Below, piece after piece: positions 10,232 through 18,554 of a stretch of 64,000 nt of DNA. The position numbers were made by a program, and so were the translations under genes. How positions within the stretch are numbered: the stretch's first letter is position 1; the number at the start of each line of letters is the position of its first letter. The notes beneath the pieces are model-generated. The model saw only the letters and a list, made by a program, of their open reading frames with translations, ran no database searches and was not told the DNA's origin. Location: NCBI RefSeq assembly GCF_016756615.1, contig NZ_AP023262.1:496001-560000 (forward strand), given 5' to 3'. This DNA comes from Mesorhizobium sp. L-8-3. GTDB lineage: Bacteria > Pseudomonadota > Alphaproteobacteria > Rhizobiales > Rhizobiaceae.

Positions 10232-10305
10232 GCCCGTCACAACGTCTTCAGAATTCCAGCACCCTCACTCCACAGGCATGATGCCGACTTGGCTGCCGTT
10301 TACAT

Positions 10306-10348
10306 GCAGGTAAATACCTGCGCTTGACATGCAGGTGATTACCTGCAT
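10306..10348 (+). promoter_or_regulatory. Two palindromic operators over the arsR-SRPBCC-GFA promoter
   Basis: Two perfect inverted repeats share the half-site GCAGGT. Site 1 is GCAGGTA-AA-TACCTGC (10306-10321); site 2 is ATGCAGGT-GATT-ACCTGCAT (10329-10348). Their centres are 25 bp apart. A sigma70-like promoter is threaded through them: TTGACA at 10324-10329, with TATTGT (10348-10353) or CATATT (10346-10351) as the -10. Site 2 fills the spacer, so bound ArsR would block polymerase. Autoregulation by the downstream ArsR-type protein is the simplest reading. Confidence 0.75.
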
Positions 10349-10374
10349 ATTGTCATGGCATGTGAGTGAGACCG

Positions 10375-10689
10375 ATGGACGCTGACAAGGTTTTCAAGGC
10401 GCTGGCTGACCCGACACGCAGAAAGCTGCTTGACCTTCTTTACGAGAGCAACGGGCAGCCTCTCGGCCAGCTTTGCGAGAACCTGCAAATGGCCCGGCAA
10501 TCCGCCACGCAGCATCTCGGGATATTGGAGGAGGCCAATCTGGTGAGCACCGTCAGGCGGGGCCGGGAGAAGCTGCACTTCATCAATCCCGTGCCGCTCC
10601 ACGAGGTCTACGAGCGGTGGGTGCGGAAGTTCGAGCGTGAGCGGCTCAGCCTGCTGCACGATCTGAAGAAGGAACTCGAAGGAGAGTGA
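10375..10689 (+). CDS. ArsR-family winged-helix repressor
   Basis: A 104-residue ArsR/SmtB-fold regulator. The HTH is GQLCENLQMARQSATQHLGIL around residues 33-53, followed by the beta-hairpin VSTVRRGREKLHFINP. There is no Cys-rich metal site (only one Cys, in the HTH), so it belongs to the subgroup that accompanies SRPBCC/AHSA1 genes rather than the arsenic or zinc sensors. ATG 10375 is preferred; a GTG nine bases upstream is also possible. Its stop lies inside the start region of the SRPBCC gene. It probably binds the two GCAGGT palindromes upstream and represses its own operon. Confidence 0.9.
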   Translation: MDADKVFKALADPTRRKLLDLLYESNGQPLGQLCENLQMARQSATQHLGILEEANLVSTVRRGREKLHFINPVPLHEVYERWVRKFERERLSLLHDLKKELEGE

Positions 10690-10691
10690 TC

Positions 10692-11156
10692 ATGACCAAA
10701 GAGACGACCAGCTTTCTTTATGTGACCTATATCCTCTCGACGCCGGAAAAGGTGTTCGAGGCCATAACGAAACCGGACCTCGCAAGACGCTACTGGGGGC
10801 ATGAGAACGTCTCCGACTGGAGACCCGGATCGAAATGGGAACATATTCGTGCCGATGACAAACGGACGGTCGAGCTCGTCGGCAAGGTCGTCGAGGTCTC
10901 GCCGCCGACCCGCCTGGTCATCACCTGGGCGAACGCTTCGCAGGCGTCCGACCCGGCAAGCTACAGCCGGGTGACATTCGAGATCGAAGAATACGAGAAC
11001 ATGGTCCGGCTGACCGTCGCCCATGACGAGCTCGAAGCCGGCAGCGGGATGGCGAACGGCATCAAGAAAGGTTGGCCGGTGGTTCTCTCCAGCCTGAAAT
11101 CCTTCCTGGAGACCGGCCGTGGGCTCGACGTCTTCGCCAAGCCAAAGGCGGCCTGA
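10692..11156 (+). CDS. SRPBCC-domain protein of the AHSA1 family
   Basis: A 154-residue START/Bet v1-fold protein of the activator-of-Hsp90 (AHSA1)-like family. The family hallmarks are the opening strand YVTYILSTPEKVFEAIT, the DLARRYWGHENVSDWRPGS segment and the closing WPVVLSSLKSFLETG helix. ATG 10692 is 5 bases after GGAGAG and just beyond the arsR stop (10687-10689), so the genes are coupled. Bacterial members paired with ArsR regulators are small cytoplasmic ligand-binding proteins with no agreed reaction. No membrane or signal segment is present. Confidence 0.88.
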   Translation: MTKETTSFLYVTYILSTPEKVFEAITKPDLARRYWGHENVSDWRPGSKWEHIRADDKRTVELVGKVVEVSPPTRLVITWANASQASDPASYSRVTFEIEEYENMVRLTVAHDELEAGSGMANGIKKGWPVVLSSLKSFLETGRGLDVFAKPKAA

Positions 11157-11192
11157 TCAGTGCGGCGTCAGAACACCCAAGGGAGCATGATC

Positions 11193-11609
11193 ATGGCCAA
11201 GTCCTATTCAGGCGGATGCGCGTGTGGCGCGATCCGCTATGAAACGAGCAGCGAACCCATCTTCGAGAACCACTGCCAATGCAGGGATTGCCAGAAACGA
11301 AGCGGTACCGGGCACGGGTCCTATCTGACCTTCCCGCAGCAAGCCGACGTGAGAATTGCCGGCAAAGCGTCACTGTGGAGGGTGGCCGGGGATAGCGGGA
11401 ATGACAAGATCCATGCCTTCTGCCCGACATGCGGAACACCGGTCTACCTGACATTCGCTGCAATGCCGGAACTGATAGCGGTCCACGCGGCCAGCCTCGA
11501 CGACCCAGGCCAATTCAACCCGCAAGCGCTCACCTACAGCATCCGCGGCCATGCATGGGACCCGATCGATCCCTCGTTGCAGAAATTCGAACGCATGGCG
11601 CCCAGCTGA
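11193..11609 (+). CDS. GFA-family zinc-binding protein (glutathione-dependent formaldehyde-activating fold)
   Basis: A 138-residue protein with the full GFA metal-site pattern: GGCACGAIRY near the N-terminus, CQCRDCQKRSG around residue 30, and AFCPTCGTPVY around residue 78. These sites bind structural and catalytic zinc in Gfa. The founding enzyme was proposed to speed S-hydroxymethyl-glutathione formation, but most paralogues have no proven substrate. ATG 11193 has AAGGGAG 7 bases upstream; another ATG at 11187 is too close to that site. It is the third gene of the ArsR operon and is followed by a strong hairpin (11616-11659). Confidence 0.9.
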   Translation: MAKSYSGGCACGAIRYETSSEPIFENHCQCRDCQKRSGTGHGSYLTFPQQADVRIAGKASLWRVAGDSGNDKIHAFCPTCGTPVYLTFAAMPELIAVHAASLDDPGQFNPQALTYSIRGHAWDPIDPSLQKFERMAPS

Positions 11610-11615
11610 ATTCGG

Positions 11616-11659
11616 CTACAGCGCGTCGCGTGAGAAAGGATATACGCGACGCGCTGTAG
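11616..11659. repeat. Perfect 15-bp stem-loop, RIME-like or terminator
   Basis: CTACAGCGCGTCGCG (11616-11630) is the exact reverse complement of 11645-11659, with a 14-nt loop. It begins 7 bases after the GFA stop. No T-tract follows, so it is either a bidirectional terminator between two converging genes or a copy of a rhizobial palindromic intergenic repeat. The second fits similar repeats elsewhere in the window. Confidence 0.7.
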
Positions 11660-11679
11660 GGCGATATCAGGCATTCCTG

Positions 11680-12339
11680 TCAGCCGCCCAGCGCAATGGT
11701 CAGGGTGACCAGCAAGCCGCCGAGCAGCACCATGGAACCACCGGTCAGCCAGCGCCGATAACCGGCGAGGTGGCCGAATGCGTAGCCGCAGGCGAACATC
11801 ATGGCCATCGCGATCGCATTCGACAGGCGCAGCGCCACCGTCGCCTCGTCGAGTAGCATGAACGGCACCACCACGGGGATGGTGGATGCGAACACAAGCA
11901 GGAACACCCCGGCGGCGCCCAGCCAATCCTCCCCGACGAGCCGAGCCCGGTTTGCGGGCAGTCTTGTCCGGGTGAGTTCGTCGCGGATTCGTTCGACGTC
12001 GGCAGGCGTGAGGACCCGGCCGATGACCGGCGGCACGGCCTGGAGGATGACGTCCTGCGCCTCTTCCATCGTTGTCGCTCGTTGCACGGCCGCCAGGGTG
12101 CGCAAGCCGGCCGCACGCTCGGACAGGCATCCCATGAGATACATGATGGCATCGATAAGCCCCCAGGCCAGATTGCAGCCCAGCGCGCCGATCAGCATCG
12201 TCCGTACTTCGGATCGCCCCGCCTCCGCCGCGCTCAGCGATCCGGTGAAGGTCAGGACCATGATCAGACCGAACAGCACTTCCGATATCCGGTCGATCGG
12301 CTCCAGAACACGTTTGCGGGTGGTCGTCGCTGCAATCAT
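11680..12339 (-). CDS. VIT1/CCC1-like integral membrane protein
   Basis: A 219-residue protein whose layout resembles the VIT/CCC1 Fe/Mn transporter-like family: an N-terminal segment with DRISEVLFGLIMVLTFTGSL, a second helix (LIGALGCNLAWGLIDAIMYL), a cytoplasmic stretch of about 65 residues, and three C-terminal helices (about residues 140-160, 165-185 and 195-217). Members move divalent iron or manganese, or act as membrane stress proteins; substrate here is unknown. No clear Shine-Dalgarno sequence precedes ATG 12339. It converges with the GFA operon. Confidence 0.75.
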   Translation of the reverse strand: MIAATTTRKRVLEPIDRISEVLFGLIMVLTFTGSLSAAEAGRSEVRTMLIGALGCNLAWGLIDAIMYLMGCLSERAAGLRTLAAVQRATTMEEAQDVILQAVPPVIGRVLTPADVERIRDELTRTRLPANRARLVGEDWLGAAGVFLLVFASTIPVVVPFMLLDEATVALRLSNAIAMAMMFACGYAFGHLAGYRRWLTGGSMVLLGGLLVTLTIALGG

Positions 12340-12441
12340 GGGTCGGAGTTCCGGCGACAGAAACCAGCGACGCCGTCGATCCCGCTGCCCATGTCAGGTC
12401 GTTCCCGAGACAGGCACCCGCTTTCTGAACCGACGCATCGG

Positions 12442-12879
12442 CTAGCTGAACCGGGCGACCGCGTCCATCTTGTCGCCACGCTGGCAGATGTTGAAGGCCG
12501 TGATCCTGCGGCCGCTGTCCGATGCGATGGCCCAGGAGAGCCGCTTCACCAGTTCCGCCGCCCGCTCCAGGCGCATTCCGAAAAGCGGCTTGTCCATGCC
12601 GCCCGGGACGATGTCCATGAAGCGTATCGCGGCGCGTCCCCTATGGTCGAGCGCCCGCAACGCAAGGCGCAGGCCTTCGATCAAGTCGCTCTCGGAAAGC
12701 TCGCCGACGGCGAAGTCGCTGACGACGATCGTGTCACCGCCTTCGCGTTCGACCCGGACCCAGAAGCGACGGTCCGCATCGGCGGTCACCTTGGCGGCAT
12801 ATTCGTCTTCGATGAGCCGAAGCCTTGCTGGGGGGTGATTCGGGATTGCACCCGGAAAACGCAGGATTCGGGCGGACAT
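12442..12879 (-). CDS. Unknown 145-residue cytoplasmic protein
   Basis: Not recognised. The protein is soluble, with a likely beta-strand run (RFWVRVEREGGDTIVVSDFAV), an acidic helix (LSESDLIEGLRLALRALDH) and a C-terminal segment with two Ser/Ala-rich helices. Its only Cys is in FNICQRG. No signal or membrane segment is present. It lies on the minus strand upstream of the VIT-like gene with a 100-bp gap. Codon use looks like the neighbours, with strong GC at third positions, which supports coding. Confidence 0.55.
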   Translation of the reverse strand: MSARILRFPGAIPNHPPARLRLIEDEYAAKVTADADRRFWVRVEREGGDTIVVSDFAVGELSESDLIEGLRLALRALDHRGRAAIRFMDIVPGGMDKPLFGMRLERAAELVKRLSWAIASDSGRRITAFNICQRGDKMDAVARFS

Positions 12880-12978
12880 CGAGGCGGCGCGTTGGTTGCT
12901 GATTTGCTAACCATACAATGCCCGACTCCCGTGTCTCAAGAGGGTTCATCGCATATTGCGGCTCAGCCTTAAGGAGGG

Positions 12979-13182
12979 TCAGTCGTCCGCGAGCGCCCGG
13001 CGGGCCCGATCCTTTCGATTGAAGCAGTCCAGCAACGAAGGATCGTCGAGCGAGCGCAGCGCCCGTACGGTTTCGATGACGCAGTCGATATCGATATCGC
13101 GCAGGGCAACCAGCTCGCCGGCCCGTTCGGCTCTGCCCTCGTCCGAGACCTTGCGTTCGCGGAACCGTGTGATCGTGCCCAT
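12979..13182 (-). CDS. Small unknown protein (67 residues)
   Basis: Not recognised. The internal ATG at 13182 starts MGTITRFRERKVSDEGRAER and gives a compact, charged, helix-rich protein with DIDIDCVIETVRALRSLDD. The frame is open upstream to an ATG at 13251, but the extra 23 residues do not look coding. A weak GGGAA element precedes ATG 13182. It is on the same strand as the unknown gene at 12442-12879, about 100 bp upstream of it. Confidence 0.45.
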   Translation of the reverse strand: MGTITRFRERKVSDEGRAERAGELVALRDIDIDCVIETVRALRSLDDPSLLDCFNRKDRARRALADD

Positions 13183-13372
13183 GCGACATTCCCGAAAAAC
13201 CACTCCGTAATCTCGCCCGGCAGTGGTTAATCCAGCCTTACGGATCGCCACATGCCGGACGCGCTGCGGATCGTCCGGTCAATTTCGGTTGCCGACTTGC
13301 ATCACGAATTGAACAGGTTGCCCGCTCCCGAAAAGCCGCCCGGCGGTGGCGTGGCCCGGGCAGGTGTCTCCT

Positions 13373-13462
13373 ATGGGAAAACCCGCGGCGGAAGAGTCCA
13401 AGCAGGCGAAGCCACCCAAGCCTGCCTGGCGGCGCATTGAAAGACACCGGCGCCTGATATAG
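13373..13462 (+). CDS. Possible 29-residue basic microprotein
   Basis: A short reading frame from ATG 13373 to TAG encodes a Lys/Pro/Arg-rich peptide (starts MGKPAAEESKQAKPPK and ends RRIERHRRLI). It sits 40 bp before galE in a 320-bp stretch that is otherwise without a recognised gene. There is no strong ribosome-binding site (CAGGTG is the nearest purine run). It may be a real microprotein, a leader peptide or chance; comparison with related genomes would decide. Confidence 0.25.
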   Translation: MGKPAAEESKQAKPPKPAWRRIERHRRLI

Positions 13463-13502
13463 CCAGTTCATGACATTCACATCGGAAGCGGATCGGATCA
13501 GC

Positions 13503-14513
13503 ATGTCAATTCTCGTCACCGGCGGGGCCGGCTACATCGGTTCCCATACGGCCGTCGAGCTCATCGGCGCCGGCCACGACATCGTCGTCGTCGACAATTT
13601 CGACAACAGCCATCCAGAGGCACTCAACCGCATCGCGGCGATCACCGGCCGCAAGCCGGCGAGCGAGGCGGGCGACATTCGCGACCGGGCGTTCCTGGAA
13701 CGCGTCCTCAAGCAGCACGGCTGCACGGCCGTCGTCCATTTCGCGGGCCTCAAGGCGGTCGGCGAATCCGGCCAGAAGCCGCTGACCTATTACGACTGTA
13801 ACGTGAACGGCACGCTGCGGCTGCTCGAGGCGATGAACGCGACCGGCGTCAAGCGGCTGGTCTTCTCCTCCTCGGCCACCGTCTATGGCGATCCGCAGCG
13901 GCTGCCGCTCCAGGAGGACCACCCGCTCTCGGCGACCAACCCCTATGGCCGGACGAAACTGGTGGTCGAGGAGATGCTGCGCGACCTTCATGCCTCGGAT
14001 CCGAGCTGGAGCATCGCGATCCTGCGCTATTTCAACCCCGTCGGCGCCCATGAGAGCGGCCTGATCGGCGAGGACCCGAAGGGCATCCCGAACAATCTGA
14101 TGCCGCTCATCGCGCAGGTCGCTTCCGGCCGGCGCGAGAAACTCAGCGTCTGGGGCAACGACTATCCGACGCCTGATGGGACCGGCGTGCGCGACTACAT
14201 CCATGTCGTCGACCTCGCCAGGGGCCACCTGAAGGCGCTCGACCGGCTGGGCGAGCAGGGCTGCTTCGCCGTCAATCTCGGCACCGGCCAGGGCTACAGC
14301 GTGCTCGAAGTGATCAAGGCCTTCGAGCACGCCTCGAACCGCAAGGTCGATTATGTTGTGGCCGGGCGCCGGCCGGGCGACGTCGCCGCCTGCTATGCCG
14401 ATCCCTCGCACGCCAACGCCCTGCTGGGCTGGTCGGCGGAGAAGAACCTGCGCGAGATGTGCCAGGACATGTGGCACTGGCAAGCGAAGAATCCGAACGG
14501 GTATGCCGAATGA
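13503..14513 (+). CDS. galE: UDP-glucose 4-epimerase
   Basis: Extended short-chain dehydrogenase/reductase of 336 residues, the standard GalE length. The NAD-binding GGAGYIG is at residues 7-13, the catalytic Ser124 is in SSSATVYG, and the Tyr148-x3-Lys152 pair is in PYGRTK. The conserved YFNPVGAHESGLIGED and the GTGQGYSVLEV segment are present. The reaction interconverts UDP-glucose and UDP-galactose in the cytoplasm. ATG 13503 is chosen because the Rossmann strand starts there; the frame is open 11 codons further upstream. The next gene is a glycosyltransferase, so the pair probably serves surface polysaccharide synthesis. Confidence 0.95.
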   Translation: MSILVTGGAGYIGSHTAVELIGAGHDIVVVDNFDNSHPEALNRIAAITGRKPASEAGDIRDRAFLERVLKQHGCTAVVHFAGLKAVGESGQKPLTYYDCNVNGTLRLLEAMNATGVKRLVFSSSATVYGDPQRLPLQEDHPLSATNPYGRTKLVVEEMLRDLHASDPSWSIAILRYFNPVGAHESGLIGEDPKGIPNNLMPLIAQVASGRREKLSVWGNDYPTPDGTGVRDYIHVVDLARGHLKALDRLGEQGCFAVNLGTGQGYSVLEVIKAFEHASNRKVDYVVAGRRPGDVAACYADPSHANALLGWSAEKNLREMCQDMWHWQAKNPNGYAE

Positions 14514-14561
14514 GCGGCTCCGGCGACGCCCCCTTGCCGCAGTGAGAATGAACGCACGGCC

Positions 14562-15479
14562 ATGACAAAGGTCTCCGTCGTCATTCCGGTCTTCAATCGC
14601 CAGGAGAAGACGGCGCGAGCCGTGGCGTCGGTGCTGGCGCAGGATGTCGCCGAACTCGAGGTCGTCGTCGTCGACGACGGCTCGGAAACACCCTTCACAC
14701 TGGCGGAGGCGGACGATCGGGTGCGTATCATCCGGCACCCCGAGAACCGCGGTGCCGCCGCGGCCCGCAACACGGCGATCCGCGAGGCCGCCGGTGAGTG
14801 GCTCGCCTTTCTCGACTCCGACGATGTCTGGCTGCCGGGCAAGCTCGCGCGCCAGCTCGACTTCGCCGAGGCGGATGCGGCCGGCAACGGGGCCAGGCCG
14901 CCTGCCTGCTATGCAACCGGCTTCGTGCTCGGCAATCCCGCCACCGGCAAGCGGCGGAGATTGATCCCGATTGAAAGCGGATCGGCGAGCGATTTCGCGG
15001 CGGCCTGCTGGTTCTGTCCCGGCTCGACCATGCTGATGCATCGCGACACAGCGCGTGCCATCGGCCCGATCGACACGACGCTGCCGCGCCTGGAAGACCT
15101 CGACTGGTTCCTGCGCTTCGGCCTGATCGGCGGCCGGCTGAAGGTCGCCCCCTTCATCGGCGCCGACATCGAGGTCGGCCACAAGCCCGATCCGGCGAAA
15201 CTGGAGATCGCGGCCGCCGCCCTGCGCCGCAAATGGCTGGCCCCGGGCCGGGGAGAGCGGCTGCCGGCCGGTGCGGGGCGCAAGCTCGCGGCCTATCTGC
15301 AGCTCGAGCAGGCCTCCGCCCGGCTCGCCGCCGGCCATTATGCCGGCTTCGCCTGGCATCTGGTGCGGTCCATCCTTCTCGCGCCCCGCGCCCGGCTTCA
15401 TCTGCGCCCGTGGTGGAGAGAAAGCCGACCGGGGCTAAGCCTGGACCCATCGATCCGACGCGACAGGTTCAGGCGGTGA
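14562..15479 (+). CDS. Family 2 (GT-A fold) glycosyltransferase
   Basis: A 305-residue inverting glycosyltransferase. It begins with the hallmark strand KVSVVIPVFNRQEK, followed by the nucleotide-binding VVVDDGS (D38, D39) and the metal-binding FLDSDDVW (D85-x-D87-D88). No transmembrane segment is seen, so it is probably a cytoplasmic or peripheral membrane enzyme. It follows galE by 48 bp on the same strand, so UDP-galactose or UDP-glucose is a plausible donor. The acceptor is unknown. It converges with the flavin monooxygenase gene 85 bp downstream. Confidence 0.88.
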   Translation: MTKVSVVIPVFNRQEKTARAVASVLAQDVAELEVVVVDDGSETPFTLAEADDRVRIIRHPENRGAAAARNTAIREAAGEWLAFLDSDDVWLPGKLARQLDFAEADAAGNGARPPACYATGFVLGNPATGKRRRLIPIESGSASDFAAACWFCPGSTMLMHRDTARAIGPIDTTLPRLEDLDWFLRFGLIGGRLKVAPFIGADIEVGHKPDPAKLEIAAAALRRKWLAPGRGERLPAGAGRKLAAYLQLEQASARLAAGHYAGFAWHLVRSILLAPRARLHLRPWWRESRPGLSLDPSIRRDRFRR

Positions 15480-15564
15480 CGTTGCAGGCAACAAACGGTT
15501 CCCTCGATATAAACGCGACTTGTCAGCGCTCGACCATGCCAGTCTCCCTTGAAGATATCGTTGC

Positions 15565-16707
15565 TCAGCTGAATCCGGCCAGTTTCCGCGCGGCGTAGCT
15601 TCTCACCACAGGCAGGAAGCCGAGAGCACCGATCGCCCGGTTGCGGAGCCAGCGTGACGCCGGATCGGACAGCGTCGCGACGCGAGTGAGCCGGTCCGTC
15701 GTCGCGAGCACCTCGGCCGCGGCAGACCGGCGTGCGGCGGCATAACCGTCCAGTGCGGCATCCGAACCATTGCGAATGGCTTCGGCCAATGCCTGGCTCA
15801 GTGCGGCTGCATCGCGCAGGCCGAGATTCATACCCTGTCCGCCCGCCGGACTGTGAACGTGCGCAGCGTCACCGACGAGGAGGACGGAGCCGTCCCGGAA
15901 ACGGTCGGCAAGCTTGTGGTGAACCTGAAAGCGGGAACCCCACAGGATTTCACGCACCCCCGCTCCCGACCGCGGACCGCGGGTATCGATCACCTTCTGG
16001 ACGTCCGAGACCGTTGGAACCGACGGCGCGTCCGGCAGTTGCGCGACGACGCGGTGGCGATCACCCGACATGGGTGCAACGACCAACGTTCCGGCCTCGG
16101 AGAAGAACAGCGTGACCTCGTCCTTGGCAATTGGCCAGTCCATTCTGACGTCAGCGAGCAGGAACGATCCGTATGTCTCGCCCGGGAAGCCTATCCCGGC
16201 CTGGGTACGAACGGTGCTCTTCTCGCCGTCGGCACCGACGATATAGCGCGCCTCGATCACCAATTCACCGTGCGGGCCCACGCATCCGGCCCGGATCCGC
16301 CCGCCGGTGATCTCGATGCCTTGAAGGCGAACCGGACGCTCTACAACGTGCCCCAGCGCGGCGAGACGATCGATGAGGATCCGCTCGCTTTCGTCTTGCG
16401 GAATCATGAGCGCATAAGGCGTGGGCGAGGGGAGACCGGTGAAGTCGACATGCAGCAAGACGGAGTCGCGGTCGCGCATTCTGAAATTGGGAACCTTGAT
16501 CCCCTGCGCGATGAGGCGGCCTTCGACCTGCAGTCCGCGCAGGCTTTCCAGGGTCGCCGCATGGATAACCGCCGCGCGCGAGGTGTTCTGCGCCTCAGGC
16601 AGTGCATCGACGATACGGAAATCGATGCCTCTCTGCGCCAGGCCTATGGCGGTGGCGAGCCCTGCCGGGCCCGCACCGACCACGAGGACGTCGGTGATGA
16701 CAGCCAT
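15565..16707 (-). CDS. FAD-dependent aromatic-type monooxygenase (PHBH/UbiH-like)
   Basis: A 380-residue class A flavoprotein monooxygenase. The dinucleotide-binding GAGPAG (residues 11-16), the DG motif (VGADGEKSTVR) and the GD motif (LLVGDAAHVHSPAGGQGMN) are all present, so it should bind FAD and use NAD(P)H. ATG 16707 has GAAGGAG 8 bases upstream; the ATG at 16728 lies before that site. The gene is divergent from a TetR regulator, with two palindromes between them. This is the usual design of an inducible enzyme that hydroxylates a phenolic compound or drug. The substrate is unknown. Confidence 0.88.
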   Translation of the reverse strand: MAVITDVLVVGAGPAGLATAIGLAQRGIDFRIVDALPEAQNTSRAAVIHAATLESLRGLQVEGRLIAQGIKVPNFRMRDRDSVLLHVDFTGLPSPTPYALMIPQDESERILIDRLAALGHVVERPVRLQGIEITGGRIRAGCVGPHGELVIEARYIVGADGEKSTVRTQAGIGFPGETYGSFLLADVRMDWPIAKDEVTLFFSEAGTLVVAPMSGDRHRVVAQLPDAPSVPTVSDVQKVIDTRGPRSGAGVREILWGSRFQVHHKLADRFRDGSVLLVGDAAHVHSPAGGQGMNLGLRDAAALSQALAEAIRNGSDAALDGYAAARRSAAAEVLATTDRLTRVATLSDPASRWLRNRAIGALGFLPVVRSYAARKLAGFS

Positions 16708-16728
16708 TGCGAACACTCCTTCAAGCAT

Positions 16729-16781
16729 GTAAACAGATGTTTACTTAAGCCAGGCCCAGCCGCAAGTCAACAGTTGTTTAC
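16729..16781. promoter_or_regulatory. Paired TetR operators between monooxygenase and regulator
   Basis: GTAAACA-GA-TGTTTAC (16729-16744) is a perfect inverted repeat, and GTCAACA-GT-TGTTTAC (16766-16781) is the same site with one mismatch. The centres are 37 bp apart. They lie in the only gap between the divergent genes, so one TetR dimer per site could repress both directions. Confidence 0.75.
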
Positions 16782-16796
16782 ATCGGAGCGACGACA

Positions 16797-17354
16797 ATGA
16801 TCAGAGATGCGCAGGCGACGCGGAAACGGCTGGTCGGCGCGGCGCGCAAGGCGTTTTCGGAGCACGGCTACGAGGGGACGACGGTTCGCGAGATAGCAGC
16901 CGACGCGAAGGTGAATCCTGCCCTCATCAACCGCTATTTCGGAGGCAAGGAACAGCTTTTCGCGGAGGCGGTATCGATCGATCTGGCGTTTCCGGACCTT
17001 TCCAGGACCAAGCGGGACGAGTTCGGCAGAACTCTGATCGCCCATTTCTTCCGCCGCTGGGAGGGCGGCCATGACGATGACCTTCTACGTGTCCTGATCC
17101 GGACCGCCGCAACCAATCAGGAAGCGGCGTCGCGGGTGAGGGCGATCCTTGCCGAGCAGGTGAGCGCCATGGTCGAGCGGGTCGCCGGGCCGGCTCGCGC
17201 ACGAGAGCGCGCATGTCTGATCGCGACCCAGATCCTGGGGCTGGCCTATGCGCGCTACGTACTCGGCATCTCGGACGCAGACGTACCGCATTCGACCATG
17301 GTGGACATGGTCGGCGGGACCATTCAGCGTTATCTCGTCGACCCGCTGCCGTAA
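16797..17354 (+). CDS. TetR-family repressor
   Basis: A 185-residue TetR protein. The N-terminal HTH is visible in the segment REIAADAKVNPALINRYF, followed by GGKEQLFAEAV. The ligand domain is typical in length (about 130 residues). ATG 16797 has GGAG upstream at 16785-16788. It probably binds the GTAAACA palindromes 16-68 bp upstream and controls both itself and the divergent flavin monooxygenase, released by that enzyme's substrate or a related aromatic compound. Confidence 0.9.
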   Translation: MIRDAQATRKRLVGAARKAFSEHGYEGTTVREIAADAKVNPALINRYFGGKEQLFAEAVSIDLAFPDLSRTKRDEFGRTLIAHFFRRWEGGHDDDLLRVLIRTAATNQEAASRVRAILAEQVSAMVERVAGPARARERACLIATQILGLAYARYVLGISDADVPHSTMVDMVGGTIQRYLVDPLP

Positions 17355-17527
17355 GCAGAGGCTGCCGCGTCCGTCGGCTTGGGCGGCTCGGCGAGGGCGG
17401 ACCGCTTTCAATTCAGATTGTCCGTTGCCGGTCGTGAGGTTCGGGCCGATGTTGCGACATCGGGTAGTCCAGGTCTGCCGATTGTGAAGGCGCAGCGTCG
17501 GGCCCCAAGCGATAAGCACGACCTCGC

Positions 17528-18454
17528 CTAGTCGACAATTCGTGCCTCCCACCGGCCATCGGTGACGGCAGCGCGAACAAGCTCCACCATCAGCTTTCCC
17601 ACCATTTCGAGGGCGTAGGTAGCCGGGCGGTCGGCCATCTCGCAGATGTAGAGGGTGCGCGAAAGCTCCGGCTCGACGATTGGCCGATAGTGCAGCAGCC
17701 CGCTTTCGATATGCTCGTACATGAACAGCTTCGTGCCGATCGCGCAGCCCAGCCCGGCGGCCAGGGAGGCGCCTATCGCGTGCACGGAGTTCATCTGCAG
17801 CTTGGCGCGCCCCTCGAGCTTCTTGAGCAGGTTCGTGTCGTCCATAAGCGCACGTGCGGAAATTCCCTGGCGGAGCAGGATCATCGGCAGGTCGAGAATG
17901 TCGGCGAAACGAACCGGAGCATCGCTGTCGCCGATGATCTCCCGGGTGCCGACCAGCACCATCTGTTCTTCCAGCACCGCCTGCGTCTTCAGCCGAGGGT
18001 CGGCCGGCGGATTGTAGACGAGCGCGAGGTCGACTTCCGAAGCCATCAGGTGCAGCAGCGTCGATCCCGAAAGGCTCTCCGACAGAGACAGGCGCACCTT
18101 GGGATAGTCGTCGACGATACGGCGGCACAGGTCGACGCCGATCGCCTTCACGGCCGAGTAGGCCATACCCACCGACACGTCGCCCGACAGTTCGTCCCCG
18201 GCTTCGCGGATGTCCTTCTGTGCCGCGGACATCGCCTTGAGGATGGCCTTGGCATGCCCGTAGAGCCGCTCGCCGGCTGCGGTGGGACGAAGCCCCCGCG
18301 ATTTGCGCACGAAGAGATCGGTGCCGAACTCTGATTCCAGATTGGCGAGATGATGGCTCAGCGCCGATACCGCGACGCGGCAGGTCTCCGCCGCGTTCGA
18401 TAAGGTACCCTGCTCGTAGATGGCCGCGAAATAGCGCAGCTGCCGCGAATCCAT
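17528..18454 (-). CDS. LysR-family regulator of the CoA-transferase/TRAP cluster
   Basis: A 308-residue LysR regulator. The HTH is in the first 60 residues (LSNAAETCRVAVSALSHHLA). The start MDSRQLRYF at 18454 is the family-typical N-terminus and is preceded by AAAGG; the frame is open much further upstream but that part overlaps the divergent gene. The gap to the divergent CoA-transferase gene is 100 bp. It contains TATAAT at 18499-18504 with a weak TTCGAA -35 at 18476-18481 facing that gene. It is probably the activator of the 18.5-23.5 kb pathway. Confidence 0.88.
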   Translation of the reverse strand: MDSRQLRYFAAIYEQGTLSNAAETCRVAVSALSHHLANLESEFGTDLFVRKSRGLRPTAAGERLYGHAKAILKAMSAAQKDIREAGDELSGDVSVGMAYSAVKAIGVDLCRRIVDDYPKVRLSLSESLSGSTLLHLMASEVDLALVYNPPADPRLKTQAVLEEQMVLVGTREIIGDSDAPVRFADILDLPMILLRQGISARALMDDTNLLKKLEGRAKLQMNSVHAIGASLAAGLGCAIGTKLFMYEHIESGLLHYRPIVEPELSRTLYICEMADRPATYALEMVGKLMVELVRAAVTDGRWEARIVD

Positions 18455-18554
18455 GTCACGCGACCTTTCTGGATTTTCGAATGTTCGCTTAGAAACTTTA
18501 TAATTTTCCGACCTCTCGGGCAACGCTAGGCTAGGGGCCATCGTGGAGGCGTGA

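Noticed and set aside
13252..13500. Riboswitch or structured RNA upstream of galE.
   Set aside because: GC-rich pairing is possible but no known aptamer pattern could be matched by eye.
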